Assembly: GCA_946411505.1 (NCBI GenBank)
Contig: CAMKEG010000006.1
Coordinates: 62,001-126,000, forward strand
DNA from: an uncultured Treponema sp.
GTDB taxonomy: Bacteria > Spirochaetota > Spirochaetia > Treponematales > Treponemataceae
Length of the DNA: 64,000 bases
Reading direction: 5' to 3'
The position numbers and the translations under genes are program-made. This document shows positions 24,632 to 32,640 of this stretch, piece after piece. The notes below the pieces were generated by a model. It ran no database searches. It was not told where the DNA came from and was given only the letters and a program-made list of their open reading frames with translations. The first letter of the stretch is position 1. Every line of letters begins with the position of its first letter.

Positions 24632-25618
24632 TTATTCTTTTGCGGAACTTTGGCAAATGCGGAATCCAAGGAAATTGTAGCATTCGTTGGGGTCGTAGCC
24701 GTAGCGGTCGCCGCAGTAGATGAAGCCGGTGTAGGGCGACCAAGAGCCGCCCCTGCAAACCCTTTCCTTGCCAAATTCCGGGCCGGCGGCGCGTTCCACG
24801 CCTTCCGTGTCCTTGTAGTCGGCCAGCCAGTCCCAGCAAAATTCAAGGACGTTTCCGCTCATGTCGTAAAGGCCGGAGCCGTTCGCCTTTCCGCTTCCGG
24901 GGGCGGCTTGCCCTTCGGGAACGAAAATCGTTCCGGCCGTTCCGACCACGCGCGCGTCGCTTGTGTTGGCGTCAAACCAAGCCACGTCCTCTTCCGAGAC
25001 GCTGTCGTCAATTTGGCCCGAGGCGAGCGCGCCGTTTTGGAAGCCGGCCTTGGTCTTTCTCGCGGCGTATTCCCATTCTGTTTCGGTTGGAAGCCGCCAG
25101 CCGTCGGCGGACCAGTCGCAGGAGCATCTGTCCAAGGCCGCCGTGTCGCTTGAGTCGCGCAAAACTTTTCCGTTAAGGGCGTAGCAGGGAGTCTTTCCCT
25201 CCATTTCGCTCATCGCGTTGCACCAAACGGCGGCGTCGTACCAGCTTATCATGGTGACCGGCTTGTAGCAGCCGGCGGCCGTCGGGGCGGCGCCGCGCTT
25301 TCCGCTTGAGCCTTCCTGTCCGGGGTTGGCGAAAGTGTAGCCGTTTTGTTCCGCGTAGATGCGGCCGATGTACCACAAGTTGTAGGTGGTCTCGTAGGCG
25401 TTCATCTTGAAGGGGGCCACAAAGCGGACCGCCGTGTAGCTTTGCGTGTTCTCGCCGATTGTGAAAACGTCGTATTCCGCCTCCTCATGAAGCGGGGCGA
25501 ATGAAACCATGTTTATGTCGTTGAAGGCCTTTTCGTCCTTGGCGGCCTTTTTGGCCGGACGGGCGAAGAGCGGGGCAAGCAGAAACGCCGCCGCAAAAAA
25601 CAAAACAAGCTTTTTCAT
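24632..25618 (-). CDS. Exported FGE/SUMF1-fold protein without catalytic cysteines
   Basis: A 328-residue exported protein with the formylglycine-generating-enzyme fold. A signal peptide (MKKLVLFFAAAFLLAPLFAR) is followed by the fold's landmarks: FKMNAYETTYNLWY, PVTMISWYDAAVWCNAMSEM, RLPTETEWEYAAR, NGSGLYDMSGNVLEFCWDW, VCRGGSWSPYTG and NFLGFRICQS. Copper-dependent FGE uses a pair of cysteines in the segment after GGS; here that segment reads WSPYTGFIYCGDR, so the pair is absent and sulfatase activation is unlikely. Many bacterial members are binding proteins or other oxidases. It overlaps corA by 4 bp, so both come from the corA promoter. Confidence 0.7.
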   Translation of the reverse strand: MKKLVLFFAAAFLLAPLFARPAKKAAKDEKAFNDINMVSFAPLHEEAEYDVFTIGENTQSYTAVRFVAPFKMNAYETTYNLWYIGRIYAEQNGYTFANPGQEGSSGKRGAAPTAAGCYKPVTMISWYDAAVWCNAMSEMEGKTPCYALNGKVLRDSSDTAALDRCSCDWSADGWRLPTETEWEYAARKTKAGFQNGALASGQIDDSVSEEDVAWFDANTSDARVVGTAGTIFVPEGQAAPGSGKANGSGLYDMSGNVLEFCWDWLADYKDTEGVERAAGPEFGKERVCRGGSWSPYTGFIYCGDRYGYDPNECYNFLGFRICQSSAKE

Positions 25619-26670
25619 TTCATCGCCTCCAAATTAAGCTCCTGCGCTTCGAGCGTCTTTTTCAGCCTGCGGATTTCCGCGCGCTTGGCCCTGTTCTTCT
25701 TTTTCTTTTCTCTGTTGGCGGAAGACTTGGTTCTGTCCATAAGCGAAAGTCGGAGCAGGGTGACGACGACGGCAAAAAGGCAAAGAAGCGTGATTATCGC
25801 GCAGCCAAAAAGCCCGTACTTGGCGAAGGGCAGGTCGACGTTCATTCCCCAAAAGCTTGTGATGAAGGTAGGAACGCTTATCGCGACGGTTACGACAGTC
25901 AGCTTTTTCATCACGCCGTTCATGTTGTTGGAGATGATGGAGCCGAAGGTGTCGCTCATGCGGCTGAATGTGTTGGAATACGTGTCCGCCATTTCCAAGG
26001 CCTGGCGGTTGTCAACCTCAACGTCGTCAAGCCAGTCCAAGTCGTCCTCGTCAAATTTCAGGAGGCGGGTCTTGCGAAGCTTTTCCAAAAGAAGTTGGTT
26101 CGACTTGATTGAGGTGGTGAAAAATACGGTCGACTTTTCCAAGTTGAGCAATTGCAAGATTTCCTTGTTCTCCACGGCGTACTGCAGCTCGCCCTGGATG
26201 CCCGAGGCGCGGCGGTTGATTTCCTTAAGGTATCGAAGGTAGGTTATGTCGGCGCGGCTCAGGATTTGAATCAAGAAGGCCGGAAAGTCGTTTAGGTTTA
26301 TGTTCTTTACGCGGCCAGCGGAAAAGTCCTTTAGCACCTCGCAGTCTGTCCAGCAAATCGTGATGATGTAGTTTTTCATCAGGATTACGCCGAGCGGAAT
26401 TGAAAAGTAGGACACTTCCGCCGTTGGAACAAAAATCGGAAGGCGCGTGATTGTAAGGATGTATGTCTCCGCGTCCTCGATGCGCGAAAGCTCGTCGGGG
26501 TCAAGGATGTCTATTATGTGCTCTTGTTCGATTTTAAATTCTTTTTCAAGGACGTTGATGTCTTCGCGCGTGACGTTGCGGGCGTCCACCCAGACACGTT
26601 TTGAGCTGATGAGATTTTCTTTTTCTGTGTCAACCAGCTTTCCGTCTTCCTGCTGCCAGTAAGTGATCAT
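25615..26670 (-). CDS. corA: CorA-type magnesium/divalent metal transporter
   Basis: CorA forms a pentameric inner-membrane channel for Mg2+ (also Co2+/Ni2+). The 351-residue protein has a large soluble N-terminal domain, a long helix containing RQALEMADTYSNTFSRM, and two C-terminal membrane helices separated by the signature loop GMN (in SFWGMNVDLPFAKYG, about residue 275). The C-terminal tail is strongly basic. I start at ATG 26670 with AGAAGG upstream; an in-frame ATG at 26688 is earlier. It leads a two-gene unit with the FGE-like gene. Confidence 0.88.
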   Translation of the reverse strand: MITYWQQEDGKLVDTEKENLISSKRVWVDARNVTREDINVLEKEFKIEQEHIIDILDPDELSRIEDAETYILTITRLPIFVPTAEVSYFSIPLGVILMKNYIITICWTDCEVLKDFSAGRVKNINLNDFPAFLIQILSRADITYLRYLKEINRRASGIQGELQYAVENKEILQLLNLEKSTVFFTTSIKSNQLLLEKLRKTRLLKFDEDDLDWLDDVEVDNRQALEMADTYSNTFSRMSDTFGSIISNNMNGVMKKLTVVTVAISVPTFITSFWGMNVDLPFAKYGLFGCAIITLLCLFAVVVTLLRLSLMDRTKSSANREKKKKNRAKRAEIRRLKKTLEAQELNLEAMK

Positions 26671-26698
26671 CAGCCTTCTCCCAGTCAAAAATCGCGAA

Positions 26699-26727
26699 AT
26701 TATACCAAAAAATCATTTTTTTTGCAA
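26699..26727 (-). promoter_or_regulatory. Sigma-70 promoter of corA
   Basis: On the minus strand TTGCAA (26727-26722), 17-nt spacer, TATAAT (26704-26699). The start near 26692 gives a leader of about 22 nt containing the ribosome site. Confidence 0.8.
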
Positions 26728-26746
26728 TATTTTTGAAAATTTCGCT

Positions 26747-26776
26747 AATTTTTGAGCTATCTCTTATATCTTATAT
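26747..26776 (+). promoter_or_regulatory. Motif upstream of the 26811 gene, shared with ssb
   Basis: AATTTTTG, GCTA, C, then two CTTATAT units, matching 18946-18975 over 30 positions with few changes. It ends 34 nt before the ATG of the small gene. Confidence 0.4.
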
Positions 26777-26810
26777 GCGTAAAAAAAATTATTTTAGGAG
26801 AGCTTTCATC

Positions 26811-27002
26811 ATGCAAGAGAATTTTTTCTTTGACGGAGGCGGCGAGAGCCGCTTCAAGATTTATTCAATCGTAAAGCGCGAGCGCCGTCCCAAAGGCCTT
26901 TTGGGGCCGGCCCCGAATTTTTCCTGGCCTCCAAGAAAGCTTCAAAGCCGCGTCTCGGAGCGTTCCGGCCGCCCGGCGAGCGGGGAGGGCGAAAAAAAAT
27001 GA
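26811..27002 (+). CDS. Small basic protein of unknown function
   Basis: A 63-residue ORF starting MQENFFFDGGGESRFKIYSI and then rich in Arg, Lys and Pro (KRERRPKGLLGPAP, WPPRKLQSRVSERSG). I see no domain. Support comes from AGGAGA 10 nt upstream, an upstream motif shared with ssb, and a 4-bp ATGA overlap with the following lipoprotein gene, indicating coupled translation. The longer in-frame start at 26733 would run through the promoter-like motif and is unlikely. Confidence 0.5.
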   Translation: MQENFFFDGGGESRFKIYSIVKRERRPKGLLGPAPNFSWPPRKLQSRVSERSGRPASGEGEKK

Positions 27003-27445
27003 CCCGGAATCTTGGCAAGCCTAAGGCTTCCGCCGCTTTTTTTGCCCTGGCCTTGTCGCTTTTTGCCCTCTGCTCTTGCCAAGCCCTAAAAAGGGCTTCC
27101 TCGCCCATTGTCATTTACGACGCGAAGGTCTCCGAGCGCGATTGCATTGGCGTGGAATTTGTCGTGGTAAACCTATGCGGCCGCCCTGTAAAAAGCGCGG
27201 CTTTTAGGATAAGCGTTTCGGAAAAGAAAGACGAAGACGGCGAGGACGGCGGCGATTTTTGCGGCGCCTTCTTTGAGACGCTTTGGACTTTGGAGGACAG
27301 CTTGGACGCGGGCGAGGAGCGGACGATTTTTGTTCCGTTGGACGGCGTTGACAGCGAGTTGGAGGCCGACGGCTTGGAGATTGAAAGCGTTCTTGTGGAA
27401 AGCGCGGTTTTTGAAGATGGCGGCTGGTGGAGGCGGAAAAACTAG
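26999..27445 (+). CDS. Small predicted lipoprotein
   Basis: A 148-residue protein with a basic N-terminus, a hydrophobic core (ASAAFFALALSLFALC) and a lipobox ending CSC (Cys27). The mature part reads SPIVIYDAKVSERDCIGVEF and VKSAAFRISVSEK, followed by an acidic loop (EKKDEDGEDGGD) and AGEERTIFVPLD: a beta-rich domain, unassigned. It is coupled to the small basic gene upstream. The stop codon overlaps that of sufU on the other strand (4 bp), so no independent terminator fits between them. Confidence 0.6.
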   Translation: MTRNLGKPKASAAFFALALSLFALCSCQALKRASSPIVIYDAKVSERDCIGVEFVVVNLCGRPVKSAAFRISVSEKKDEDGEDGGDFCGAFFETLWTLEDSLDAGEERTIFVPLDGVDSELEADGLEIESVLVESAVFEDGGWWRRKN

Positions 27446-27870
27446 GCCTTGGGGCCGAGCGCCTCTTTCATCGTCCGCCAGCCGAGTTCCGCGCACTTTA
27501 CGCGGGCGGGCATCTTTGCGATGTCCTGCAAGGCGGCGGCCTCGTCCAAGGACTCAAGCTCCTCGTCGGTGACAGTTCCTGTTATCATGCGCATAAAGAC
27601 GTCGCAAAGGCGCTTGGCCTCGTCCTCGCTCTTTCCAAGGATAAGGTCTATCATCATGTCGCAGGAGGCTTGGCTTATCGCGCAGCCGCTTCCGCTGTAT
27701 GAGGCGTCGGCGATTTTTCCGTCTTGGACTTTTAGGTTGAGCGTGATTTTGTCGCCGCAGCTGGGGTTCACGCCGTCAAGTACGCAAGTGGCGCCGGGCA
27801 GCGGTTTTTTGTGCAGGGGGTTCAAGTTGTGTTCGTTTAGTATTTCGCGGTAAAGTTCTTTTGTGTCCAT
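27442..27870 (-). CDS. sufU: Iron-sulfur cluster assembly sulfur-transfer/scaffold protein SufU
   Basis: SufU accepts persulfide sulfur from SufS and passes it to the SufBCD scaffold (zinc-dependent in Gram-positive systems). The 142-residue protein has the IscU-like fold with the three conserved cysteines: NPSCGD (Cys about 38), GSGCAISQAS (about 63) and VKCAELGW (about 125), and the Asp next to the first Cys that marks IscU/SufU. The 18-20 residue insertion typical of SufU relative to IscU is present between the second and third Cys. It is the last gene of the suf operon, 27 nt after sufS. Confidence 0.9.
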   Translation of the reverse strand: MDTKELYREILNEHNLNPLHKKPLPGATCVLDGVNPSCGDKITLNLKVQDGKIADASYSGSGCAISQASCDMMIDLILGKSEDEAKRLCDVFMRMITGTVTDEELESLDEAAALQDIAKMPARVKCAELGWRTMKEALGPKA

Positions 27871-27897
27871 GTTGCCTCCTAGTGGTTGCCGCCGCTT

Positions 27898-29118
27898 TTA
27901 GTCCTTAAAGCCTGCCCATTCTCGGACGCGGGCGAGTGCGGCGCAAAAGCGGTCGATTTCTTCCGCGCTGTTGTAAAAGTAAAGGCTCGCGCGCGCGGTG
28001 GCCGGAAGGTCAAGGTATTGGCCAAGCGGCTGCGCGCAGTGGTGGCCCGCGCGGATGGCGATTTTTTCGGTGTCCAAAATGCTGGAGATGTCGTGCGGGT
28101 GGACGCCGTCAATCGTAAAGGTGACGATGCCGCATCTTTTGGCGCCGTCCTTGCTTCCTACAATGTTCACGTGGGGAATCGCGCCCATCTTTTGGACCAA
28201 GAGCGCGGCCAGCTCGTTGTCGTGGGCCGCTATCTTTTCCATTCCGATTTCCATAAGGTATTCGGCGGCGGCGGCCATTCCGACCGCGCCTCCGACGTTG
28301 ACCGTGCCCGCCTCAAATTTTTCTGGGACCTCGGCCCATGTGGCTCCTTCGCGCGTCACGTATTCTATCATCTCGCCGCCGCGCAAAAATGGCGGCATTT
28401 TTTCCAAGAGCTCGCGCTTTGCGTAAAGGCCGCCGATTCCGGTGGGGCCGCAAAATTTGTGGCCGCTAAAGGCGTAAAAGTCTACGTCCAAATCCTGGAC
28501 ATTGACAGGAATGTGGGGCAGGGCCTGCGCTCCGTCTGCCACGATGACCGCGCCTTTTTGGTGGGCGAGCGCCGCGATTTTTTTTATCGGGTTTGTCGTT
28601 CCCAAAACGTTTGAAACGTGCGTCATGGCGACGATTTTTGTTTTTTCGGTAATCTTATTGTATTCCTCTTGGGGAATCTCGCCTGTCGCCTTGTCGCATT
28701 CAAGCCAGACAAGACGCGCGCCCGTTTTTTGCGCGGCCATTTGCCAGGGCAAAATGTTTGAGTGGTGCTCCATCACGCTGACTGCGATTTCGTCTCCGGC
28801 TTTGAGCGCGGAAAGCGCGTAGGAGTAGGCGACAAGGTTGAGGGATTCGCTTGCGTTGCGCGTAAAGACGATTTCTTCCGCCTGGGCCGCTCCGACAAAG
28901 CGCGCGATTGTCGCGCGCGATTTTTGGTAGGCCTCGGTCGCGCGGACGCTAAGGTTGTAAAGGCCTCGCAAGGGGTTTGCGTTGTCGGCCTCGTAAAATT
29001 TTTGGACGGCTTCCAAAACGGCGCTGGGCTTTTGCGCCGTGGCCGCGTTGTCAAAGTAAATTAGGCCGTCGTTTTCTTTGGCGGAAAAAATCGGAAAATC
29101 CTTTTTGTAGTCGCGCAT
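27898..29118 (-). CDS. sufS: Cysteine desulfurase SufS
   Basis: SufS is a PLP enzyme that removes sulfur from cysteine as a protein persulfide. In its 406 residues: YFDNAATAQKPSAV at the N-terminus, TRNASESLNLVAYSY, VMEHHSNILPWQ, DGAQALPHIPVNVQ and FYAFSGHKFCGPTGIG, where the PLP lysine is the K of GHK (about residue 225). The active-site Cys is in RAGHHCAQPLG (about 360). It shares one base with the end of sufD (TAATG) and is followed by its partner sufU, as expected for the SufS/SufU pair. Confidence 0.94.
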   Translation of the reverse strand: MRDYKKDFPIFSAKENDGLIYFDNAATAQKPSAVLEAVQKFYEADNANPLRGLYNLSVRATEAYQKSRATIARFVGAAQAEEIVFTRNASESLNLVAYSYALSALKAGDEIAVSVMEHHSNILPWQMAAQKTGARLVWLECDKATGEIPQEEYNKITEKTKIVAMTHVSNVLGTTNPIKKIAALAHQKGAVIVADGAQALPHIPVNVQDLDVDFYAFSGHKFCGPTGIGGLYAKRELLEKMPPFLRGGEMIEYVTREGATWAEVPEKFEAGTVNVGGAVGMAAAAEYLMEIGMEKIAAHDNELAALLVQKMGAIPHVNIVGSKDGAKRCGIVTFTIDGVHPHDISSILDTEKIAIRAGHHCAQPLGQYLDLPATARASLYFYNSAEEIDRFCAALARVREWAGFKD

Positions 29119-30239
29119 TATTCTTGGCCTCCGTCTTCCATGCTTTGGTCAAAAAAGTCCAGGGCTTTTTGAGCCTCTTGGCCGTCGCCAATCAACGCGG
29201 CCACTCTAGCGATTTTTGAGCGGGCCATCATTTTTTGCGCCTCCTCAAGCGGAAGTCCGCGCGTTTTCATGTAGAACAAAAGGTCCTCGTCCAAGCGGCC
29301 TATCGTCGCTCCGTGCTCGCCTTGCACGTCCTCTTCGTCGCACAAAATAAGCGGAATCGACTTGTTTACGACTTCCGGGCTAAGCAAAAGCGTTTCTTCG
29401 GTTTCGTTTCCGACAGAAGCCGCGCAGCCCCTTTTAAAGTCAATCGTTCCCCGGTAAGTCTTTTTGGCGCCGTCCTTTAGGGTGCCGTAAACGTTCATAA
29501 GACTCTTTGTCTCGCGGCCAGTTTGCTCGGCGACAAAGTTCATGTCAAGCTCCCGCTGGCCGTCCAAGCAGTAGGCCGCGTTGTGGACAAAGCATGAGCG
29601 CGCGCTTGCAAGGGCGGATTTTATTCCCTGAAAAATCTTGTCCGCGCCCAATTCCAGCTGCGCGATTTCTATCGAAGAATTCTCTCCGGCTTCGCATCCG
29701 ATGTCGTTAAGCTGAACGAAGCCGCTTCCCAAAAGCTGGACCGTCGCGACCTTAAGGCGCGAGTTGCTGCCCGCGGCGATTTTTGTCTGGAAGGCGTTAA
29801 GGCCCTTCGCGCTTTTTTCGCTTGTCCATTCGATTATGACTGTGGCCTCGACGTTGTCGCCGGCCTTTACAAAAAGGCGCTTGAATGAGGCCGCGCCGTC
29901 TTCAAGGTTCGCGCGGACAAAGAGCGGAGAAGCGGAATTAAAGCCGTCCTTCAATTCAAGGAGCGCGGCCGCTTCTTGGCCTTGCGATGAGTTTTGGTCA
30001 AGAAGCGCGTCAAAGTCTTTTCCAAGAGCGCCTTCGATTCGCGCCGGGCTTTTTGGCGCGGCCGCTTCTTGGGCTTTCAAATCTTTTCCGCTTGTGAACG
30101 CCGCTCCTTCCGGCAGAGCGCTTGTCTCAAGGTTCGCGCTCTTTGCTTCAAGTTCCGCCTCCTCCAAAAAAGAGGCCTTGTTCATTCTAAGCCAGTTCCA
30201 AGTAAGGGCGGGCAGGGGATTTAAAGTCATCTCTTTCAT
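29118..30239 (-). CDS. sufD: Fe-S assembly protein SufD
   Basis: SufD pairs with SufB in the SufBC2D scaffold. The 373-residue protein has a variable N-terminal half, and a beta-helical core with VKAGDNVEATVIIEWTSEKS, SCFVHNAAYCLDGQRELDMN, the H-G-A-T-I-G-R segment (VQGEHGATIGRLDEDLLFYM) and RGLPLEEAQKMM near the C-terminus. These are the usual SufB/SufD C-terminal landmarks; the protein is less conserved than SufB, as in other species. It overlaps sufB by 4 bp and sufS by 1 bp. Confidence 0.9.
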   Translation of the reverse strand: MKEMTLNPLPALTWNWLRMNKASFLEEAELEAKSANLETSALPEGAAFTSGKDLKAQEAAAPKSPARIEGALGKDFDALLDQNSSQGQEAAALLELKDGFNSASPLFVRANLEDGAASFKRLFVKAGDNVEATVIIEWTSEKSAKGLNAFQTKIAAGSNSRLKVATVQLLGSGFVQLNDIGCEAGENSSIEIAQLELGADKIFQGIKSALASARSCFVHNAAYCLDGQRELDMNFVAEQTGRETKSLMNVYGTLKDGAKKTYRGTIDFKRGCAASVGNETEETLLLSPEVVNKSIPLILCDEEDVQGEHGATIGRLDEDLLFYMKTRGLPLEEAQKMMARSKIARVAALIGDGQEAQKALDFFDQSMEDGGQE

Positions 30240-31651
30240 AGCGTCCCCTTCATCTCTAGGCGGATCAAATTGTTCATCTCAACCGCGTATTCAAGCGGAA
30301 GCTCCTTTGACACCGGGCTTGCAAAGCCCGAGACTATCATGGCCCTGGCTTCTTCCTCCGGAACTCCGCGGCTCATCAAGTAAAAAATCGCGTCGCTGGA
30401 GATTCGACCAATCTTGGCTTCATGTCCCACGTCGGCCTTGTCGGTCAAAACGGTCATCGCGGGAATCGTGTCGCTGCGGCTCTTTGAGTCAAGCATGAGG
30501 CTTTGGCAAGAGACGCTTGCCTTGCTGCCTTCCGCCATCTTTCCGATGTATACGGCGCTCCGGTATGTTGAGATTCCACCGCTTTTAGAAATGCTCTTTG
30601 TGTTTATTACGCTTGAAGTGTTGGGCGCCAGGTGGAGCATCTTGGCTCCCGTGTCAAGGTTCTGCCCTTCGCCCGCGAATGTCACGCCTGTGAATTCGGC
30701 GCGGGCCTTGTTTCCAACAAGGTCGCTTTCCGGGTACAAGTATGAAATGTGGCTTCCAAAAGAGCCTGACACCCATTCGATCGTCGCGCCTTCCTCGACG
30801 CGGGCGCGCTTGGTGTTCAGGTTGTACATGTTCTTGGACCAGTTTTCGATTGTGCTGTAGCGCAAGTGCGCGCCCTTTTTTACAAAAAGCTCCACGCAGC
30901 CTGCGTGCAAGTTGGCCACGTTGTGTTTTGGCGCCGAGCATCCTTCGATAAAGTGCAAGTCCGCGCCTTCGTCAACGATTATAAGCGTGTGCTCAAACTG
31001 GCCCGCGCCCTTGGCGTTCAACCTAAAGTAAGACTGCAAGGGGAATGAAAGCTTCGTTCCCTTGGGAACGTAGACAAAGCTTCCGCCCGACCAAGCCGCC
31101 CCGTGGAGCGCGGCAAACTTGTGGTCGTTTGGCTTTACGAGAGTCATAAAATACTTTTGGACCATCGGACCCCATTCAGGGCTTTTAAGCGCTTCCTCAA
31201 AGCCCAGGTATACCACGCCCTGCTTGGCCACTTCCGACTGCACGTTGTGGTAGACAAGCTCCGAGTCGTATTGCGCTCCTACTCCGGCAAGCGAGGCGCG
31301 CTCGGCTTCGGGGATTCCTAGCTTTTCAAAAGTGTTCTTTATGTCGTCGGGAACGTCCTCCCACTTTCCGCTCATTTTTGTCTTGGGGCGGACGTATGAC
31401 GAAATGTTCGCGATGTCAAGGCCCGCGATGTCGGGGCCCCATTCAGGCTCCTTCATCTGGTTGTAAATCTTAAGGGACTTCAATCGGAACTCGCGCATCC
31501 ACTGGGGGTCGTCCTTTTCTTCCGAGATTTTCTTTATGATGTCTTCCGACAGGCCCGACTCCATTCTGTAAAAGTCCTTGTCGCTTTCTTCGTAGCGAAA
31601 GTCGTAAAGGGAGCGGTTTATGTCGTTTACTTGAGTTTTTTCTTCAGCCAT
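30236..31651 (-). CDS. sufB: Fe-S assembly scaffold protein SufB
   Basis: SufB is the main scaffold on which Fe-S clusters form. The 471-residue product shows the conserved blocks KDDPQWMREFRLKSLKIYNQ, YHNVQSEVAKQGVVYLGFEE, GGSFVYVPKGTKL, HFIEGCSAPKHNVANLHAGC, and YSTIENWSKNMYNLNTKRAR. The C-terminal SLMLDSKSRSDTIPAMTV and VGHEAKIGRISSDAIFYLMS contain the conserved Asp/His positions. A stop-to-start gap of 3 nt from sufC. Strongly conserved, so the call is secure. Confidence 0.96.
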   Translation of the reverse strand: MAEEKTQVNDINRSLYDFRYEESDKDFYRMESGLSEDIIKKISEEKDDPQWMREFRLKSLKIYNQMKEPEWGPDIAGLDIANISSYVRPKTKMSGKWEDVPDDIKNTFEKLGIPEAERASLAGVGAQYDSELVYHNVQSEVAKQGVVYLGFEEALKSPEWGPMVQKYFMTLVKPNDHKFAALHGAAWSGGSFVYVPKGTKLSFPLQSYFRLNAKGAGQFEHTLIIVDEGADLHFIEGCSAPKHNVANLHAGCVELFVKKGAHLRYSTIENWSKNMYNLNTKRARVEEGATIEWVSGSFGSHISYLYPESDLVGNKARAEFTGVTFAGEGQNLDTGAKMLHLAPNTSSVINTKSISKSGGISTYRSAVYIGKMAEGSKASVSCQSLMLDSKSRSDTIPAMTVLTDKADVGHEAKIGRISSDAIFYLMSRGVPEEEARAMIVSGFASPVSKELPLEYAVEMNNLIRLEMKGTL

Positions 31652-31654
31652 AAA

Positions 31655-32401
31655 TCATTCTGCCAAATATTTGTCAAAGCCGTTTTGGTTTATGTCGGCC
31701 ACCAGTTCGGCGCCGCCGGTCTTTAGGATTCTTCCCTTGGCCAAAATGTGCGCCTTTGTGACGTTGAGGCTTTCCAAAATTTTGGTCGAGTGGGTGATGA
31801 TTAAAAGCGAGCCGTTTTGCGTCTTTTGGAATTCCTCGATTCCCTTGCTTACGGTGCGGACGGCGTCCACGTCAAGGCCTGAGTCGGTCTCGTCCAAAAT
31901 CGCGAGCTTTGGCTTTAGCATCAAAAGCTGCAATATTTCGCTCTTTTTTCGCTCGCCGCCCGAAAAGCCCACGTTGAGGTCCCGGCCCGCGTAGGACTCG
32001 TTCATGTTCAAAAGCGCCATCGCGGCCTTAAGCTCTTTTTGGAAGGCGAAAAGCTTCACCCGCTCGCCTGTTTTTTGCTGCAAGGCGCTTCTGATGAAAG
32101 TTTCCAGGCTGATTCCGGGAACCTCTAGCGGCGCCTGGAAGGACATGAAAAGGCCGGCCTTGGCGCGCTTGTCGGCGCTCCAGTCGGTCACGTCCTGGCC
32201 GTCAAAGAGAATCTTTCCGCCCTGCAAGGCGTAGACAGGGTTTCCCATAATGACGTTGCCCAGCGTGGATTTTCCGGCGCCGTTGGGCCCCATCAAAACG
32301 TGGGTCTCTCCCTCGCCGATTTGCAAGTCCAGTCCGTCGAGCACGGTTTTTTCGCCAATGCCGACCCTTATATTTTGTATGTCGAGTAAATTTTTGGCCA
32401 T
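31655..32401 (-). CDS. sufC: Fe-S assembly ATPase SufC
   Basis: SufC is the ABC-type ATPase that drives conformational change in SufBCD. In 248 residues: Walker A GPNGAGKST, Q-loop SFQAPLEVPGISLE, signature FSGGERKKSEILQLL, Walker B LAILDETDSGLD and the H-loop in IITHSTKIL. I start at 32401 (MAKNLLDIQNIRVG); an upstream in-frame ATG at 32431 lies across the promoter. It is the first gene of sufCBDSU, an order seen in many bacteria. The -10 box ends 9 nt before the ATG, and a heptamer tandem repeat lies just upstream of the -35. Confidence 0.95.
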   Translation of the reverse strand: MAKNLLDIQNIRVGIGEKTVLDGLDLQIGEGETHVLMGPNGAGKSTLGNVIMGNPVYALQGGKILFDGQDVTDWSADKRAKAGLFMSFQAPLEVPGISLETFIRSALQQKTGERVKLFAFQKELKAAMALLNMNESYAGRDLNVGFSGGERKKSEILQLLMLKPKLAILDETDSGLDVDAVRTVSKGIEEFQKTQNGSLLIITHSTKILESLNVTKAHILAKGRILKTGGAELVADINQNGFDKYLAE

Positions 32402-32410
32402 AATAGCATT

Positions 32411-32439
32411 AATATAGTGAAAATCGCGCATAATTGCAA
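32411..32439 (-). promoter_or_regulatory. Promoter of the suf operon, near-leaderless
   Basis: On the minus strand TTGCAA (32439-32434), 17-nt spacer, TATATT (32416-32411), then 9 nt to the sufC ATG. No Shine-Dalgarno. I saw no obvious IscR or Fur palindrome in it. Confidence 0.7.
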
Positions 32440-32442
32440 GAC

Positions 32443-32488
32443 AATTCTTAATTCTTAATTCTTAATTCTTAATTCTTAATTCTTAATT
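32443..32488 (-). repeat. Heptamer tandem repeat beside the suf promoter
   Basis: Six perfect copies of AATTCTT in a row plus a partial seventh (32443-32488), then two AATTATG-like units. On the minus strand it sits immediately upstream of the -35 box of the suf promoter, at about -38 to -85, where an AT-rich UP element would act. Confidence 0.85.
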
Positions 32489-32603
32489 ATGAATTATGAA
32501 TTGAAATAATGAATATCATTATATAATTTGCGGAATTTTGTGCGAGTTTTTGCGGAATGTGGCGAAAATCGTTAAAAAAATGGCAAAATTCGCCGTTTTT
32601 TTC

Positions 32604-32632
32604 TTTACAAAAAAACGCCTCCGCGCTATAAT
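32604..32632 (+). promoter_or_regulatory. Promoter giving a near-leaderless mRNA for malQ
   Basis: TTTACA (32604-32609), 17-nt spacer, TATAAT (32627-32632), then 8 nt to the ATG at 32641. No Shine-Dalgarno. Confidence 0.75.
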
Positions 32633-32640
32633 CCTCTACC

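Noticed and set aside
27886-28614. Plus-strand frame of 242 codons opposite sufS
   Set aside because: Shadow of the strongly conserved cysteine desulfurase.
32443-32500. Possible CRISPR-like array
   Set aside because: Seven-base units without spacers form a simple tandem repeat. No cas genes are present in the window.
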